A DNA stretch of 64,000 nucleotides from Hanleya hanleyi (taxonomy: Eukaryota > Mollusca > Polyplacophora > Lepidopleurida > Hanleyidae), in assembly GCA_036873755.1 (NCBI GenBank), contig JAVTVY010020236.1:1-64000 (forward strand). The letters are read 5' to 3'. Under the pieces are notes generated by a model that was given only the letters and a program-made list of their open reading frames with translations, was not told the DNA's origin and did no database searches. This document shows, in pieces, positions 37,801 through 47,689 of this stretch (its first letter is position 1; each line of letters begins with the position of its first letter). A program made the translations under genes and the position numbers.

Positions 37801-40800
37801 CTTTGATGACGTCATCTTCAAAACAATCATTTTTCGATTTCTGTATTTATGTGTTTTCTTCACAAAAACGAGAGATCAATTAGTAAATAATAGTCTGATG
37901 TGAAATAAATTTTGAAGAAAAACGACGAGAGCATCACTTTTCTGCAACCCCATATGGCCGCCATCTTGAATTTGCCCATGATCCTGGGGTGGAAGTGGAT
38001 ATGCAAATAAGCCCTAAAAAGTCACGGGAGGGGGGTCAACTTTCATTTTTTTTGTCGTTCCAGAGATAGGAGAGAAAGTTTGATAAAAGGGGAGGGGCAT
38101 GATGGCTCCCAGGTCTGGTAGGCTTAAAGCAATAACCATGTACATTTCTTCTACGATTCCATCTATGCTGTCTGACTTTAGTTCAGACGACATAGAACCA
38201 GTCCAGCTGCAGAGTTCTTGAAGACAGGGGGTTTTGATTCTGTCTCTCTTGCCCTACGTATTGTCTCCGTTGAGATAGCAATAGAATATCATAATTAAAT
38301 ACGGCATGTATAAGTCAGCAATAGCTTCATTGCGCTTTGCTAACCGCTATGAATACATATATACTTTATGTAACGCACAAGAAGACAACCAAGGACAGAC
38401 ACAAAGAGCAAATAGCTTGGTATAAAAGTAGACTAGTACATTATAACTTGATGTAATAGTGGACTAGTACATTATAACTTGGTGTAATAGTGGACAAGTA
38501 ACCATTATAGCTGTTATTTCGCAGCGTACCCACACCAGACGACCATTCCTCGACATTTACCCTAAGACTAAGTTCGCAAAAAAACATGCCATTCATTCTT
38601 GTTCCCATGACAATGGCTATATTTCCTTCATTGATCGCAGGAATTTCGTATAATTACATCGATTTGAAGGTTAAGCTCTCGCGGAGCTTTCTCCATTTTT
38701 TTCATGTGATTTATTATAGTAATTAAGTAAATTGTTATAATCAAAATTAACCTTTGGCTTCTTGCATTAGGATTTCATGTCATTCCAAGACAGAGGATGT
38801 CAAACTGTTATTGTTTTTATATCTCATCCAACAGTGACGATTAATCACTGCCTGGCATAATTTTCTCTTAGAAATAGATCATGGCTTTTAAAACAGGATT
38901 TTGTCTATACTCCAAAATTAGGATGTCCTTTGAGCAGCCCGTAGACTAAGACATTTTTTTATCAGTGAAATGGAACTCGGAAATGAAAGGCGGTGACGAG
39001 AGTACTATTGCCGATTTTGAAAGAGTATCAACTTATCAAATAAATTCTGTGAGTCAGTGAATGCAGTAACAACTACTTAACGTTATTATGTCGACAGTCT
39101 TCAATAAATCAGATTTGAAATGTGATAACGTCAACTGTCTGATAAACATCGTATTGTGTAAAATAACGTCTCTGTGTTCTAGACATCAGGCTGTATGTAC
39201 ATCAGACTTTATAACGTTATTACGTTGACTTCTTGCTAGATATAAGATTGTTAAACATAATAACTCTGATTGTTGGCTAGAAATGAAGTTGTTAAACTCA
39301 AAAACCTCCATTGCTTGTGAACGGTATAACAACTACTAAAATGAGCACTGACTACTACACATCAGTAGAGACCATTGAACGTTATAACGATCGACTATTC
39401 TGTGTAAGATAAACCAGATTGTTAAACATCAGTAGAGACCATTGAACGTTATAACGATCGACTATTCTGTGTAAGATAAACCAGATTGTTAATTGTTCTG
39501 TTTGCATAACTCGATATCAAGTAATGCAACACGATCACCGTGATGTGTACCAATTCAGGGCGTTTAGTTCGGCATCTCAACACGTTTATACATAACTCAA
39601 CCAATTTTGTGGAGTGTATTTGTGTATACCTGGTTTTTACATATGACAACGATATGTTCCGGTTCAGGTACGAGTTTACTGGCATCTACGACCAAGGTGT
39701 CTTTATGAATTCCTGGCACTCGGTATGAGGTAAACAGACGATAGTATTGCTCCATACATAAAGGCTGTCCTTTCTCCCTATGGCGGGCCCGGTCTATTGG
39801 CAAGCCTCGTCTAGAAATAAAGCAATCAGAAATTCATAATCGGTAACGACATATGTCCCTTAATTAGCAGGGTCAGGAAGAATGATTTAGCAAGAGAAAC
39901 CCAAGAACTGTCTGCTTGTTCAGCTGCCGAGTGAGAAACCTGCGACAAGTCCCTGTGGTACATTCTAAACCCTTGTCTGCAAACAGATAAATATAATAAT
40001 CTCAGTCCATCTCCTTCCCTCGATGTCCGTATTCTCACCTTGACTTGTTGGGCCAATATGTTATTGGGGAAACCCATAATTGTCTTAACTCAAATGGAGT
40101 GTTTCTGATATCCCTAGCCACAATAATTGAAAATATAGCTGTCTGTGCTGCTTCAAGCTGGATTCTCTGAGCTCACGTATCTCATGAGACATATGAATGT
40201 GATAATTTGGAAGATGCTGAGAGCGAGGTGAGACCACGTGTGATAACTAGTGTCAGGACTGATCACTGCCCATCAAAGAGCGTCTTCATTATTTTCTAGT
40301 TTACTATCTTCAGTTTTTAACGTCATGCAATTTTGCGTTCTCGCGGTGACAATAAAATATAGGAACGTGGCGAGAGACGGAAAAGAAGGACCACACAGTG
40401 ACGCATAAACAACCAGTTGTCAGATAAAGACAACTGACCGGAGTTTAATGACTGGACATGATAGCTATGGGAGCAGTGAAGTAGCGGAAGATATGCTACA
40501 CGTATGTTCTTGGAAACCATCAAAATGACATTTGTTAGCTTGTTTTGATGACATGGCCTAACAATGTGGCGCCCCATTTCCGCAGATAAAATTGTAAAAT
40601 AATATGACCATGTCGACAAGACATCAATTCTATATTAATTTTGACACATTTGGTCGAGATTCATGCAAATATTACTGCATCTCCGGGTCATCCCCACCCG
40701 GGTCTGATCTGCGATACAACCGTCTATATACGAAAGATCAATAGTTAAATACGATTACATTTCTTTTGAGATTTTTAACTCAAATCCTGTAACAATTGTC

Positions 40801-43800
40801 AGGGGTTTGTCCATAATTTAGCATGATGACAGTATTTCAACAATGATGTACTTACGCGTCTATTATTGTCTTATAATCTAATATTCCAGAAATTAGCCTG
40901 GCAGCAAAGCTGTGAGAAAAGATACAGAAATTGGATGTATATGGTTAAAAACACATCAAAATTATGACTACAAACATATATCTAGAACAACTCTATGGAT
41001 AAATTATAGTTACAAACACATATATAACAACTGTATGGATAAAGTACGGTTACACTTTAATATCTGTAACATTGCCACTAATAAAACATAGCTATCAATA
41101 TGAAAATTCTGATATCATAACAACTAACAAATACAGCAGAAATGCATCAATATAGTATCAATATATCATTTCCAAATGGTAGATGGAATCTCATCAAAGC
41201 TATCCAAAATTCGCGACTTCTGAAACAGTGAATCAAAGAGCTTCCAGGTTATCAAAGGACATGGAACTATAGAAGGATTCTATAACAATCCCGAACGTGA
41301 CCTTGAATCACGGATATTCTAGATGACGGTATCAAACAATTGACTACTTGTGTCACGGCATTTTCGATAAATCGATTAGAAAATTGTCATCTTTTTTCAT
41401 CTGAATTGTAAGTTGATGCGTATTATTCTCTCTCGCCATTTCCTAGAGGATCTGGTTATTATATTAACAAGCCTAGCAATAACCCTACTGCTCAAGGTTA
41501 AGTAGTTTAGACACTTTCTCGATTCTCGATACTTCCGCCGAATACGCTGAATTTCCACACCAACGGGCACTCTTCGCTTTCATTGGATGAAATTCACATG
41601 TGACTTCAAGGAAGATAACCCGTGAATGGCACACTCCACAATGTGGGAATTTCGTTCACTACATAATCGGGCGACTGACGAATCAGCAAAAAGGGTCCTT
41701 TTTGTGCGAACTGGCGGAAGTGCGAGAAAGTGCCTAACGGGTTAACCCAGAGCAACGGGGTTTGTGCTAGGCTTTTCCCTCATATAGAGTCAACTCACTG
41801 CGAGCTGAAATTAAATCTCACAACATGGCGTTGAGCATGCGATAAATCATGAAGTTTGGACGGTGTATAAGATTATACAAGTGTTCCTCCATAGCGTACA
41901 CACACACTTTTATTCTTGCAATCATCTGATTTGAATGTGAAGCCACATTGTAGTTTTAGAGCTTATTTAAATATGTTGGCCAACAATACATAAATCGCTA
42001 TCCCCTGCCAACTCACCGTAGCTGATCATTTTCATCCTGAAAGCATTGCCTTGGAAATGCCATACCGGGGTTGGAGTTGACTGGAAGCGGAAGTCGTACT
42101 TTCATATACATTTCATCCATCCACCAATTATAGGCCTGTAAAACGTATATATAGTGGAAATTGATGAACAGAACACAAAAGCATAACGTTCATGTCGTCT
42201 AGATTTTATTTTACAAAATATATATATAATATGTACAATATAAAAAGTATGAATTTTGCTTTCACCAGGACATCCCACATAAAATACATGGGGTAAAGCG
42301 AATAAAGCCCCATCGAGAAAATGGAAGCAGAATGTCTCCACCAAAAAATTCTGAGCTCAAGACTAATAATAGAATGAAATCTAAAAGTTCCAAGATCAAT
42401 AATAGAGTGTATGTGGTGTCTTATTGAGGAGTGATTCTGCCACCTGAAACAGACTGTATGAAATATACATTAAAATATAGGTCTATTTGTGTCGATTTAT
42501 TAATCAATTTCACGATGGATACAACAGTTAAACTTGTGATAGAAATTCCATCTTCCGACTGTATGGAGGCAAACGGAATTTAGACCATTCCCCGCCTGCC
42601 ATTGTAAAATATTCTCTCCCAAATGAACACATGCGCTTGTCAACATGGCACGTGTAGATATTACACACGCGTGCTAAAACGTTCCCGATATCCGAACGGT
42701 TAGCATGATGTAATAGGCGCAAGTGTTATAGAATACAAGATTGAGAAATTCTTGGATATCTTTAACTTCATAGAAACTTCGTTCAGTATTAGTTTGTGCA
42801 TCTGAGTGATTAATGAATATTTGGCTTAGCGAAGGATGACGAGGAAAGCGGAAGTAGAATTATGGGTAATGAAGGGTGAGCGACCTCTCTAACAGCCAGC
42901 AATAGGACACTGTTATAATGACAATGGTGAAAGGACACGCTGTAACAGTCTCTCTATGACAGCCAGCAATAAGACCCTGCTAAGTTGAAAGGACACCTTG
43001 TAACAAACAGTCTCTCTCTGATATCCAACAATATTACACTGTTATAATGACAATGGTGAAAGGACACGCTGTAACAGTCTCTCTCTGACAGCCAGCAATA
43101 AGACCCTGCTAAGTTGAAAGGACACCTTGTAACAAACAGCCTCTCTCTGATATCCAACAATATTACACTGTCATAATGATAATGGTGGGAGGACACGCTT
43201 TATCTCTCTCGACAGCCAGCAATATTACACTGTTATAATGATAATGATGGGAGGGAACTCTGTAACAGTCTCTTCACCCTTAATCAATCCGCCAGAACGA
43301 AATAATTCAAATACGTTTAATCTTCCTGACCCATTCGACTGGCTTGATTGGCGTAGACTAGTGGAGCTTGAAGACAAGAATAGGTTCTGTCGGGGTTACA
43401 TCTGATATCTCTCACGAAACTTTGTCTGTACGACATCAATTTCTCTTCGTGAATTTTCTATTCATGTGTTTTGTTTTTTTCAACATGGAAACAGAGAACC
43501 TGGATACTGTTGAAACACTCAGAGGGGTTATACTACGTGGATTCGTTTCCTTTCACCGATTCATATATCAGGCGTAAATGTTCAGCTCACTTTATACGAG
43601 AAATAAACTTGTCTAGTCCTGTCCACTTCTTTGCACATCCCTTCGAAATTTGGACTCTCAACGGCAACCAATGAAAAGCTGTCTAACAGTTAGAATTGAC
43701 TGAATCTCTCCGAGGAAATGGTGCACACGTCCAAGAAATTCACCTAACGTATATATGGGGCAACTGTAACCTATTTCGACAAAGTCATTTCATATGTTGT

Positions 43801-46800
43801 TAATAATGTCTTTTGGGATGGGGTAGTATCAGAATAATATGCTTTACAGTTACAAATACAGATATCGTGAGTAATGGGCCTTACTCGCCATAAATCTCTG
43901 ATTTGATATGCGAGCAAATGGGAGCTTGACTGTGGGTTTTTCGCAGATGTTCAATCACTCTATAAAAATTACTGCCCACAGCCTATACCGCATTTCTGTT
44001 CTGAAAAACACGTGGCCTTTGATCACATTCTCGAAACCAGACACTGTGTCAGTAAAAATGCCAGCTGATAGGTTATGGAGGGGTAATATGGTAGGATACG
44101 TTACTTCTCCTTCGGGGTTTTAACAATGGAATAGTTCAATCTGAAATTATCTGGGAATGACCCTTCGCCTAAGCCGTAACCTTTTAGACCTTCGCAAACA
44201 ATCAATTGATCAGACCTATTACTGTAATATAAGAAATTTGTGTGGGTTGTTTTTTCCTGTATGTACTGCGGGTTAGGAGGCCTAATTACGGCTTCGTTGG
44301 ATAAATGGCTCACGCAAGAGTCGCAATGACGCATCAGGATACACCAGTGGACCGACTCAGAGACTTGGAATTGGACCAGTGGAACATCGCTATATCAGGT
44401 TTTCTGCATCAATGGGGAAAATTATAGGGCGACGTGAAGAAACTGGAAACTTTGTTATTGGGCGAAAACAAAGTCTGGGCCGAGTAAATAGGATATTTCT
44501 GAAGATGGGGCCTGGATATGCCGATGGCTATTCGTGGGGAAAATGAGCTTTGATTTTTCGTCCCTGGATGACAGACCTAACCTAATTTATCCTCGGTAAC
44601 CGCTATAGCTGAGATGTTCTCTCATTGAGGCGCTGCCAAGCACAAACTCTTGCCGGTATATAGTTTGGTCTGGGCGCTGACTTCTGTCTATCCCAAGAGA
44701 AACACTTGGGACCCATTATCGGAATTTCGAGATCTGAATTTCCACTGACAGCCCAAAGCCGAAAATCCATTTCACCAAATCAAAATCCATTCCAGGTTGA
44801 CCAATGCTGGGAACTCTCGTGATTAACAGCTTCACGTTAAGGGATCTATTCTTCTGTCTATTCCACAGCATTGGATTGCATTTAATTTCAGTTCCTTATC
44901 TTGTCACATACTACAACGGAGCTATACCTGTATTCAATTCAGAGATATAAATATCGTTATGTATCAGTTGACATAAACGTCCCAGAATTATCTTCCTCTC
45001 ATGTTCGTCCACAAGGTAAAGTAACTAAAGATATTCTCTAAATCAAAACCCCTCATGTCACTAGAATTATTCACAATTCGCTCTTCCCCGTTCAAGACAG
45101 ACGAGTTCAGTTTCTTGGTGGTATTAATTATTTGGCAAATCCATGTGGTTAGAGAAGTTAAAGATTGCTTCAGATGCTGGTCTTAAAAACTCCACTTATC
45201 CGCCTTTCTCTTGTCACTATTTTACGTTTGCAATCAGCACAGAAGTCTGCCATGGGAAAATTGATAGTCGATATACGATTTCATTGTAAATACCCGAATT
45301 CAAGGCTTCCACCTGCTGCCAGCAATGACTTATCAAGGTTCGGCCTTTCTGGAAATTGCTTAGTCGATAGAATTACACGGTAGTCCGTGCTAATTCGCTT
45401 GATCGAACCTAAATTAAGAGCCTTTCGTTTAAGGAAGTCTCGCTGGATCTGTTTGAGGGAGATGGGCTCCGAGGTTCCAGAAAAATGAGCCCGTATCATC
45501 CAAACTAATAATTTCTCCTCATTATCCATGGCTTCTGTCGGCTCTGCTTTTTTGTCTGCTTGTAGAAAATCTCCATCGTTTGTTTTATCGCGGGGTTCTC
45601 CCTAATTGGGTCGTAAATTCTTTTCCCTTTTATGCTCTTTTTGTTTTAGTAATGTACGACACTGTCATGAGTTAGAACACTGACAAATGTAGTTTGCTCC
45701 CAAACCTACATATTCAGTTCAATCTGCGAATCATGTTATCTTCAGAAATGTTATACACAAATAGTCAAATATGGAAGAAAATCTGAATTTTAAGATCGAC
45801 ATTGAACTGGAATAAATGCATTGCCATTGACTGTTAGTCGTCATGTGTGCACTGAGCGAGGCTGAAATACTAAGGCTACGTCTGAGAAGCCACCGTATTT
45901 TCGGATGTGAATGTGAGGTGCCGATTGTAGCTTTCCTGTAGAGTCATGTGGTTGCTTTTTAGTCGCCAGACGTCAATTTTTCCCACATCTTGCATATCGC
46001 TCCAATTTACAGCAACACAAATCGAATTGATCGGGAAAGAAAGCATTTGAAGAAGTAGTAATACAATTGGCATGGTAAAACTTGCCGATGAGCCCAAATG
46101 AATAACATTCTAATATTAAAGTGCCATTCAAGGAGATAATATATTTAAAAACATGTATTTAAATGAGATTGTATTCAAAGGTAGAATGTACAGCTTTAGG
46201 GCAATCTCTATCAGAAAACTCCCTTTCTCCCTTTGCTTAACATTTTACCTCATTACTGATTAAAACTAACAATAGAAAAAGATGCTTAAACCATGCCGAT
46301 TTCCCGCAATAACGGTTAGTGGCAAAATTCATGTTAAAATGTATTTTAAAAAAACAACATATCTAGGCTTGAACTCAAAAGTGTAGATTTGCAATTTTCG
46401 TTGGATAGCTCAGAAATTTAACTGTTGTTGGCAGCTTCGAGGTGAACATTAGATCTATAATTCATTTTCAACTGATCTTAAAGCTGTTTTTGCCATAAAC
46501 GCTGGTTTTATGAGATACATCGCGTGACTGTTCCAAACGAAAGGTATCGATATAGGTAGTATAGGTATCTCGATAATGATATCTCTGAAAAACGATTTTG
46601 TTTTTTGCTCCAATATCTTTTAGATGGAGGAAAAACACAGTGCTGCTAAATGGAGCGAATTAGGATGCGCTCGAAACTGTAAAGAAAAGCATTGTTCGCG
46701 ACTTGATTTGTTACAGCCCCTTGGGGGTTTCATCGCGCCAATCAGATGCTCCAGTGAAATACAAATCAAATCAAATCAGATAAAATTATATTCATCTGCG

Positions 46801-47032
46801 TCTTTGAGGGAATGAGGCTCTTTACCGACTATCTTACCCAGTTTTCTTTGGTTTCTGCATATGTTTTAAGCTTCTGTTGAAGATATTCCCCATCACCCGC
46901 CTTTCGTCCGAAATCCGCCACTATCTGACTCGTCACCTCGAACGTCTGTGTACTGACTATGGGTTTGATCATCTGCAGGTATTTCCCCAGGGTCGCGTGC
47001 AAGTCGGGTACTGGTAACTTGGGCAAAGCTTT
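19452..47032 (-). CDS. ChAT: Choline O-acetyltransferase gene, 13 coding exons (N-terminal start not placed)
   Basis: The enzyme transfers acetyl from acetyl-CoA to choline to make acetylcholine in cholinergic neurons. Exons in gene order: 46838-47032, 42017-42135, 40856-40909, 39630-39810, 36382-36559, 34614-34825, 31512-31612, 29676-29807, 25207-25329, 24437-24575, 23490-23552, 22901-23038, 19452-19865. All have AG/GT borders and the phases close to 682 codons plus TAA. Signature 1 (LPKLPVPDL) is at residues 3-11. Signature 2 runs from RWFDK to YEHSPSEG, with catalytic His328. The choline-type GRVDNIR is at 452-458, LSTSQ at 541-545 and YGPVVPDGYG in the last exon. A choline rather than carnitine substrate is supported by VDN. 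The first exon starts after a strong polypyrimidine acceptor, so an upstream start exon is likely. An in-frame ATG nine codons before it is the alternative. Confidence 0.95.
20761..21705. repeat. Imperfect foldback in ChAT intron 12
   Basis: The left arm (20761-21085) and right arm (21405-21705) are reverse complements, with shared words AATGAGGCGCTTG, AATAAGAACTTGCGTTCT, CAGATGACTTGATAGGG and GCTAGGGACCGTG. The left arm contains a 33-bp tandem duplication of TCTATCTGGGGGGTCACATA. A further partial copy precedes it at about 20405-20550. It shares the GGCCCCTAGCACCG-type block with the Penelope-like terminal modules. Confidence 0.7.
22440..22912. repeat. ~115-bp tandem repeat that includes copies of the exon 12 splice donor
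   Basis: About four diverged units share GGTAATCTTACTGGACATTG, GTGAACA, ACGAGACTAACCTG, GGTGACACTAG and GTCAAACTGTCTAATG. The last, shortest units (22855-22912) repeat CAAGACTTACCTGG twice. The second is the real ChAT exon 12 donor. The array therefore appears to have grown from, or across, the exon-intron border. Confidence 0.75.
22901..23038 (-). CDS. ChAT: ChAT coding exon 12
   Basis: Encodes 46 residues: TILGKGVDCHLMGLREMANE, then the LPPEIFTDVSY block, then SNSFTLSTSQ. The STS motif is a family active-site element. Cys508 (codon 23012-23014) occupies the position that is Arg in carnitine enzymes and usually Asn in ChAT. Acceptor TTTTTCAG, donor GCCAG|GTAAGTC. The donor region has been copied into the adjacent intron minisatellite. 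Confidence 0.95.
23490..23552 (-). CDS. ChAT: ChAT coding exon 11 (63 nt)
   Basis: Encodes 21 residues, DEEKMTYLRQAMACQTDIMVQ, phase 0 at both ends. Acceptor ACTTTTGCAG, donor GTGCAG|GTATGT. Matches the helix before the C-terminal active-site segment. Confidence 0.93.
23935..24140 (+). repeat. Dispersed CRE-containing repeat, partial copy A
   Basis: TGACGTCACTGTGACGTCATC is followed by CCATCTTGGATTTTTT and a TAGAGCTTCACCCAGGATAT block. Fuller copies lie at 47105-47660 (same strand) and 37680-38130 (opposite strand). Confidence 0.75.
24222..24398. repeat. Short terminal-inverted-repeat element with tRNA-like B box
   Basis: Ends of about 45 bp are inverted copies (AGGATGACACTTCC against AAGTGTCATCTTT and outward). 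The core has an inner GCTGGATG...CATCCAGC stem and, on the minus strand, GGGTTCGAATCTC, which fits a Pol III B box. A related solo end lies at 36290-36345. It is either a MITE or a rearranged tRNA-derived SINE. Confidence 0.55.
24437..24575 (-). CDS. ChAT: ChAT coding exon 10 with choline-specificity triplet
   Basis: Encodes IHGSFVSTYESASTRRF and YGRVDNIRACSTPALHWV. In carnitine acetyltransferase the equivalent of VDN is TDT. Val and Asn there go with choline binding, which supports ChAT over a carnitine enzyme. Acceptor TTTCCCAG, donor CACG|GTAAGAC, ending in phase 0. Confidence 0.95.
25207..25329 (-). CDS. ChAT: ChAT coding exon 9
   Basis: Encodes LINDLDLYILRFSKFGREF and MSPDSFIQLALQLTYY. 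It is read in the frame fixed by exon 8, not the longer open frame that overlaps it. Acceptor TTATTTCAG, donor TTACAA|GTAAGT. The SPD-FIQ-ALQL-YY block is characteristic. Confidence 0.93.
25973..26339 (+). mobile_element. tRNA-derived SINE
   Basis: The head GGTGGCCTGATGGTTAGAGT resembles an A box and CTGGGTGCAATCTC a B box. A body ending in AAAAGCGACGTTAACCC and a CAGTCACTCACTCACC tail follows. This head-and-tail arrangement is what I know from molluscan SINEs. It sits in ChAT intron 9 to 8 in antisense orientation, with a C-run at 26241-26256. Confidence 0.8.
26340..29675. other. ChAT intron 8 remainder
   Basis: Mostly AT-rich intron. The only stretches with some coding character are a minus-strand 46-codon frame at about 27104-27245 (starting MMSSSASGGQYSPS), the minus-strand frame 26824-27018, and the plus-strand 55-codon frame at 27284. 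None has a recognised homologue. Confidence 0.4.
27284..27451 (+). CDS. Candidate 55-aa ORF, unrecognised
   Basis: The frame runs from ATG at 27284 to TGA at 27449-27451 and contains KPIYIHGKKINELKPGNKRP and a SLKSFQNDPSLFVNFGG end. Composition is Lys/Gly/Asn-rich and unlike the random AT-rich frames nearby. An AATAAA follows at 27520-27525. It lies antisense inside a ChAT intron. It could be a terminal exon, a processed-gene fragment or chance. Function unknown. Confidence 0.2.
   Translation: MGRITVALTDTVKPIYIHGKKINELKPGNKRPFNKIGLSLKSFQNDPSLFVNFGG
29676..29807 (-). CDS. ChAT: ChAT coding exon 8
   Basis: Encodes EEVRKRRLPRMQSICELTYP, RKLCWKVSPDIINDI and a FAKFKID block. Acceptor CTTTCCAG, donor GACAG|GTTAGGA, a weaker than usual 5' splice site. 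Matches the family's P-RL-WK-SPE-I segment. Confidence 0.9.
29808..31511. other. ChAT intron 7
   Basis: AT-rich intron with a C-run followed by an A-run at about 30027-30041. No gene or clear repeat was recognised apart from short random frames. Confidence 0.5.
31512..31612 (-). CDS. ChAT: ChAT coding exon 7 with catalytic histidine
   Basis: Encodes FVIGEDGVCGLTYEHSPSEG then IAVVQLIEHLLRYM. The His of YEHS (residue 328 of the visible protein) is the general base of this enzyme family. Acceptor CTATTTCAG, donor AT|GTAAGATA. Confidence 0.93.
32793..32901. mobile_element. 109-bp MITE with TA target duplication
   Basis: The terminal inverted repeats GGCGTGCTCAATGGTT and AACCATTGAGCACGCC are flanked on both sides by TA (32791-32792 and 32902-32903). 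TA duplication is typical of Tc1/mariner-type elements. It lies in ChAT intron 6. It has no coding capacity. Confidence 0.85.
33060..33360 (+). repeat. Dispersed ~300-bp repeat, copy 1
   Basis: It parallels 42390-42740: GAGTGTATATGTGGTCTCTTATT, GATTCTGCCACCT, ATAGGTCTATTTG, GCGCTTGTCA, GACGCGTGTAGAT, and CAAGATGTAATAGGCACAAG at the end. The 115-codon frame that overlaps it is probably incidental. Both copies are in ChAT introns. Confidence 0.7.
34110..34368 (-). mobile_element. tRNA-derived SINE, minus strand
   Basis: Read on the minus strand, GTGGCCGTGGTGGTTAGAGC (A-box region) is followed by GTGGTTTCGATTCCC (B box), a GACGAAATATGATTTC body and an AT-rich tail. It is preceded by a G-run. 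It is a different family from the one at 25973, although the heads are similar. Confidence 0.7.
34614..34825 (-). CDS. ChAT: ChAT coding exon 6
   Basis: Encodes STNRDSLDLIERCIFVLCLD to CNRWFDKTMQ. The final RWFDK begins acyltransferase signature 2. Acceptor TTGACCAG, donor ATGCAG|GTGTGT, ending in phase 0. Confidence 0.93.
35239..36275. mobile_element. Foldback built from Penelope-like terminal modules
   Basis: The left arm (35239-35680) and right arm (35970-36275) are reverse complements ending in TACACGCGTCTGGTCCGTCATT and its diverged complement. Inner words include TCCATAATCCAAAGACC, TTGGCACCAAATT, CTAGTTTTCTG and GACGACTAATTAGAATGGAC. No RT code remains. It lies in ChAT intron 5, 107 bp from exon 5. 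Confidence 0.7.
36382..36559 (-). CDS. ChAT: ChAT coding exon 5
   Basis: Encodes FFVLDVVINFLRLTQDNLYT through the PIGILTSLDRNQWAAAR block, where PIG-LTS--R--WA is a family hallmark. Acceptor GTTCCAG, donor GAAG|GTAATT. A foldback element ends only 107 bp downstream in the following intron (36275). Confidence 0.93.
37680..38130 (-). repeat. Dispersed CRE-containing repeat, copy B
   Basis: It is the reverse complement of the 47105-47660 copy. It carries a C-run, then GGGGGCTGAAACT, CCAAT/CCATTGGGTGAAGCTC, GATGACGTCATC, TATGGCCGCCATCTTGAATT and ATGCAAATAAGCC. About 450 bp, moderately diverged. Confidence 0.8.
39361..39490. repeat. 67-bp tandem duplication
   Basis: ACCATTGAACGTTATAACG and the following GATCGACTATTCTGTG run are repeated exactly with a 67-bp offset (39371 and 39438), close to ChAT exon 4. 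Confidence 0.9.
39630..39810 (-). CDS. ChAT: ChAT coding exon 4
   Basis: Encodes 60 residues including KGQPLCMEQYYRLFTSYRVP and LVPEPEHIVVICKNQ. Acceptor TTATTTCTAG, donor CAG|GTATACA, ending in phase 0. Part of the acyltransferase core. Confidence 0.93.
40856..40909 (-). CDS. ChAT: ChAT coding exon 3 (54 nt)
   Basis: Encodes FAARLISGILDYKTIID between CTCACAG and GC|GTAAGTAC. It is too small to stand out as an ORF, but it is required to keep the phase and matches the family's FAA-LISG-LDYK block. Confidence 0.9.
40910..42016. other. ChAT intron 2
   Basis: AT-rich intron with repeated CTATGGATAAA words at 40990-41045. No further feature was recognised. Confidence 0.5.
42017..42135 (-). CDS. 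ChAT: ChAT coding exon 2
   Basis: Encodes AYNWWMDEMYMK, LPLPVNSNPG and ENDQL, the conserved N-terminal substrate-channel region. Acceptor TTTTACAG|GCC, donor CTACG|GTGAGT; ends two bases into an Arg codon. Confidence 0.9.
42390..42740 (+). repeat. Dispersed ~300-bp repeat, copy 2
   Basis: It is homologous to 33060-33360, same orientation, with shared GAGTGTATGTGGTGTCTTATT, GATTCTGCCACCT and TGATGTAATAGGCGCAAG. Diverged and interrupted. Confidence 0.7.
42893..43280. repeat. ~129-bp tandem repeat
   Basis: CAGTCTCTCTCTGACAGCC, AATAAGACCCTGCTAAGTTG, GGACACCTTGTAACAAACAG and CCAACAATATTACACTGT recur with a ~129-bp period for between two and three units. Sub-units are internally similar. Confidence 0.85.
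43290..46837. other. ChAT intron 1 remainder
   Basis: No firm gene. The minus-strand frame 45281-45529, open further upstream of its ATG, has a hydrophilic helical composition (EEKLLVWMIRAHFSG, LKQIQRDFLKRKALNL) faintly like a CENP-B or Tigger helix-turn-helix. I cannot support a call. Confidence 0.3.
46838..47032 (-). CDS. ChAT: ChAT coding exon 1 (as visible)
   Basis: This exon encodes 65 residues from KALPKLPVPDL to KTYAETKENW. It carries acyltransferase signature 1. The acceptor is TTTTTTCTTCAG and the donor TGG|GTAAGAT, ending in phase 0. Known ChAT proteins have a short extra N-terminus before this block, so an upstream exon beyond 47032 is expected. Read-through into the in-frame ATG at 47057-47059 would add nine residues instead. 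Confidence 0.9.
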
Positions 47033-47104
47033 CTGAAGAAAAAAGTGTGAAACATCCAAATAATCATTCGTTGTTCCTCAATCAGATAATTTAACCCTAC
47101 CTGG

Positions 47105-47660
47105 CCTTGGGGGGCGAAATGCCCCTCCCCTCCCCCTACCAAACTTTCTGCGCTATCTCCAGAACAACAAAAAATGGAGAGCTGAAACTTCGGGACTTTT
47201 TACATTATCATATTGGGGTCATTTTGAGCCTATTTGCATGACCTCTCGAGCAGAGGATCATGGGTAAATTCAAAATGGCGGCCATGTTGGGGTACCAGAA
47301 AAGTGATGTTTTCGTCATATTTCTTCAAAATCTTTGCATTTCTGTATGGAAAAGTGGGTAAAGTCAATTTTATTTCATATTAGAATATTATTTACTAATT
47401 TATCATGCAGTTATTGCGAAGAAAAAACAAAAATAAAAAATTCGAAATTTCGAAATGGCCTAAAAATGCTCTTTTAAAAAAGACGTCACAGTGACGTCAT
47501 CATGGCGGCCATCTTGGATTTTTTTTACATTTTCTTGTAGAGCTTGACCCAATGATATAGTGATGTAAGTTTCAGCCCTCTAGCCTTAGCGATAGCGAAA
47601 ATATGTAAGTGGGGGAGGCACTTTCCGCCCCCCCCCCCCCTCCGGCTGCGGTACACCCCA
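47105..47660 (+). repeat. Dispersed CRE-containing repeat, fullest copy
   Basis: About 550 bp starting at GGCCTTGGGGGGCGAAATGC and ending in a C-run at 47628-47640. It contains CAAAATGGCGGCCATGTTGG, GACGTCACAGTGACGTCATC, CATGGCGGCCATCTTGG and GTAGAGCTTGACCC. It begins 73 bp upstream of the ChAT exon 1 acceptor. Confidence 0.8.
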
Positions 47661-47689
47661 AATAGGGTTAACCCAGGAACAAGTATCCC

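Larger units (their letters stand above)
36560..39629. other. ChAT intron 4
   Basis: It contains a 51-bp tandem duplication (37391-37490, TTTGATCCTCGCCG words), the inverted CRE-containing repeat at 37680-38130, a 31-bp triplicate of GACTAGTACATTATAACTTG at 38427-38515, and loosely repeated GTTATAACG words from 39060. No gene was recognised. Confidence 0.6.

Noticed and set aside
45281..45529. Possible CENP-B/Tigger-type helix-turn-helix remnant
   Set aside because: The resemblance is only in general composition. No catalytic block or terminal repeats were found nearby.
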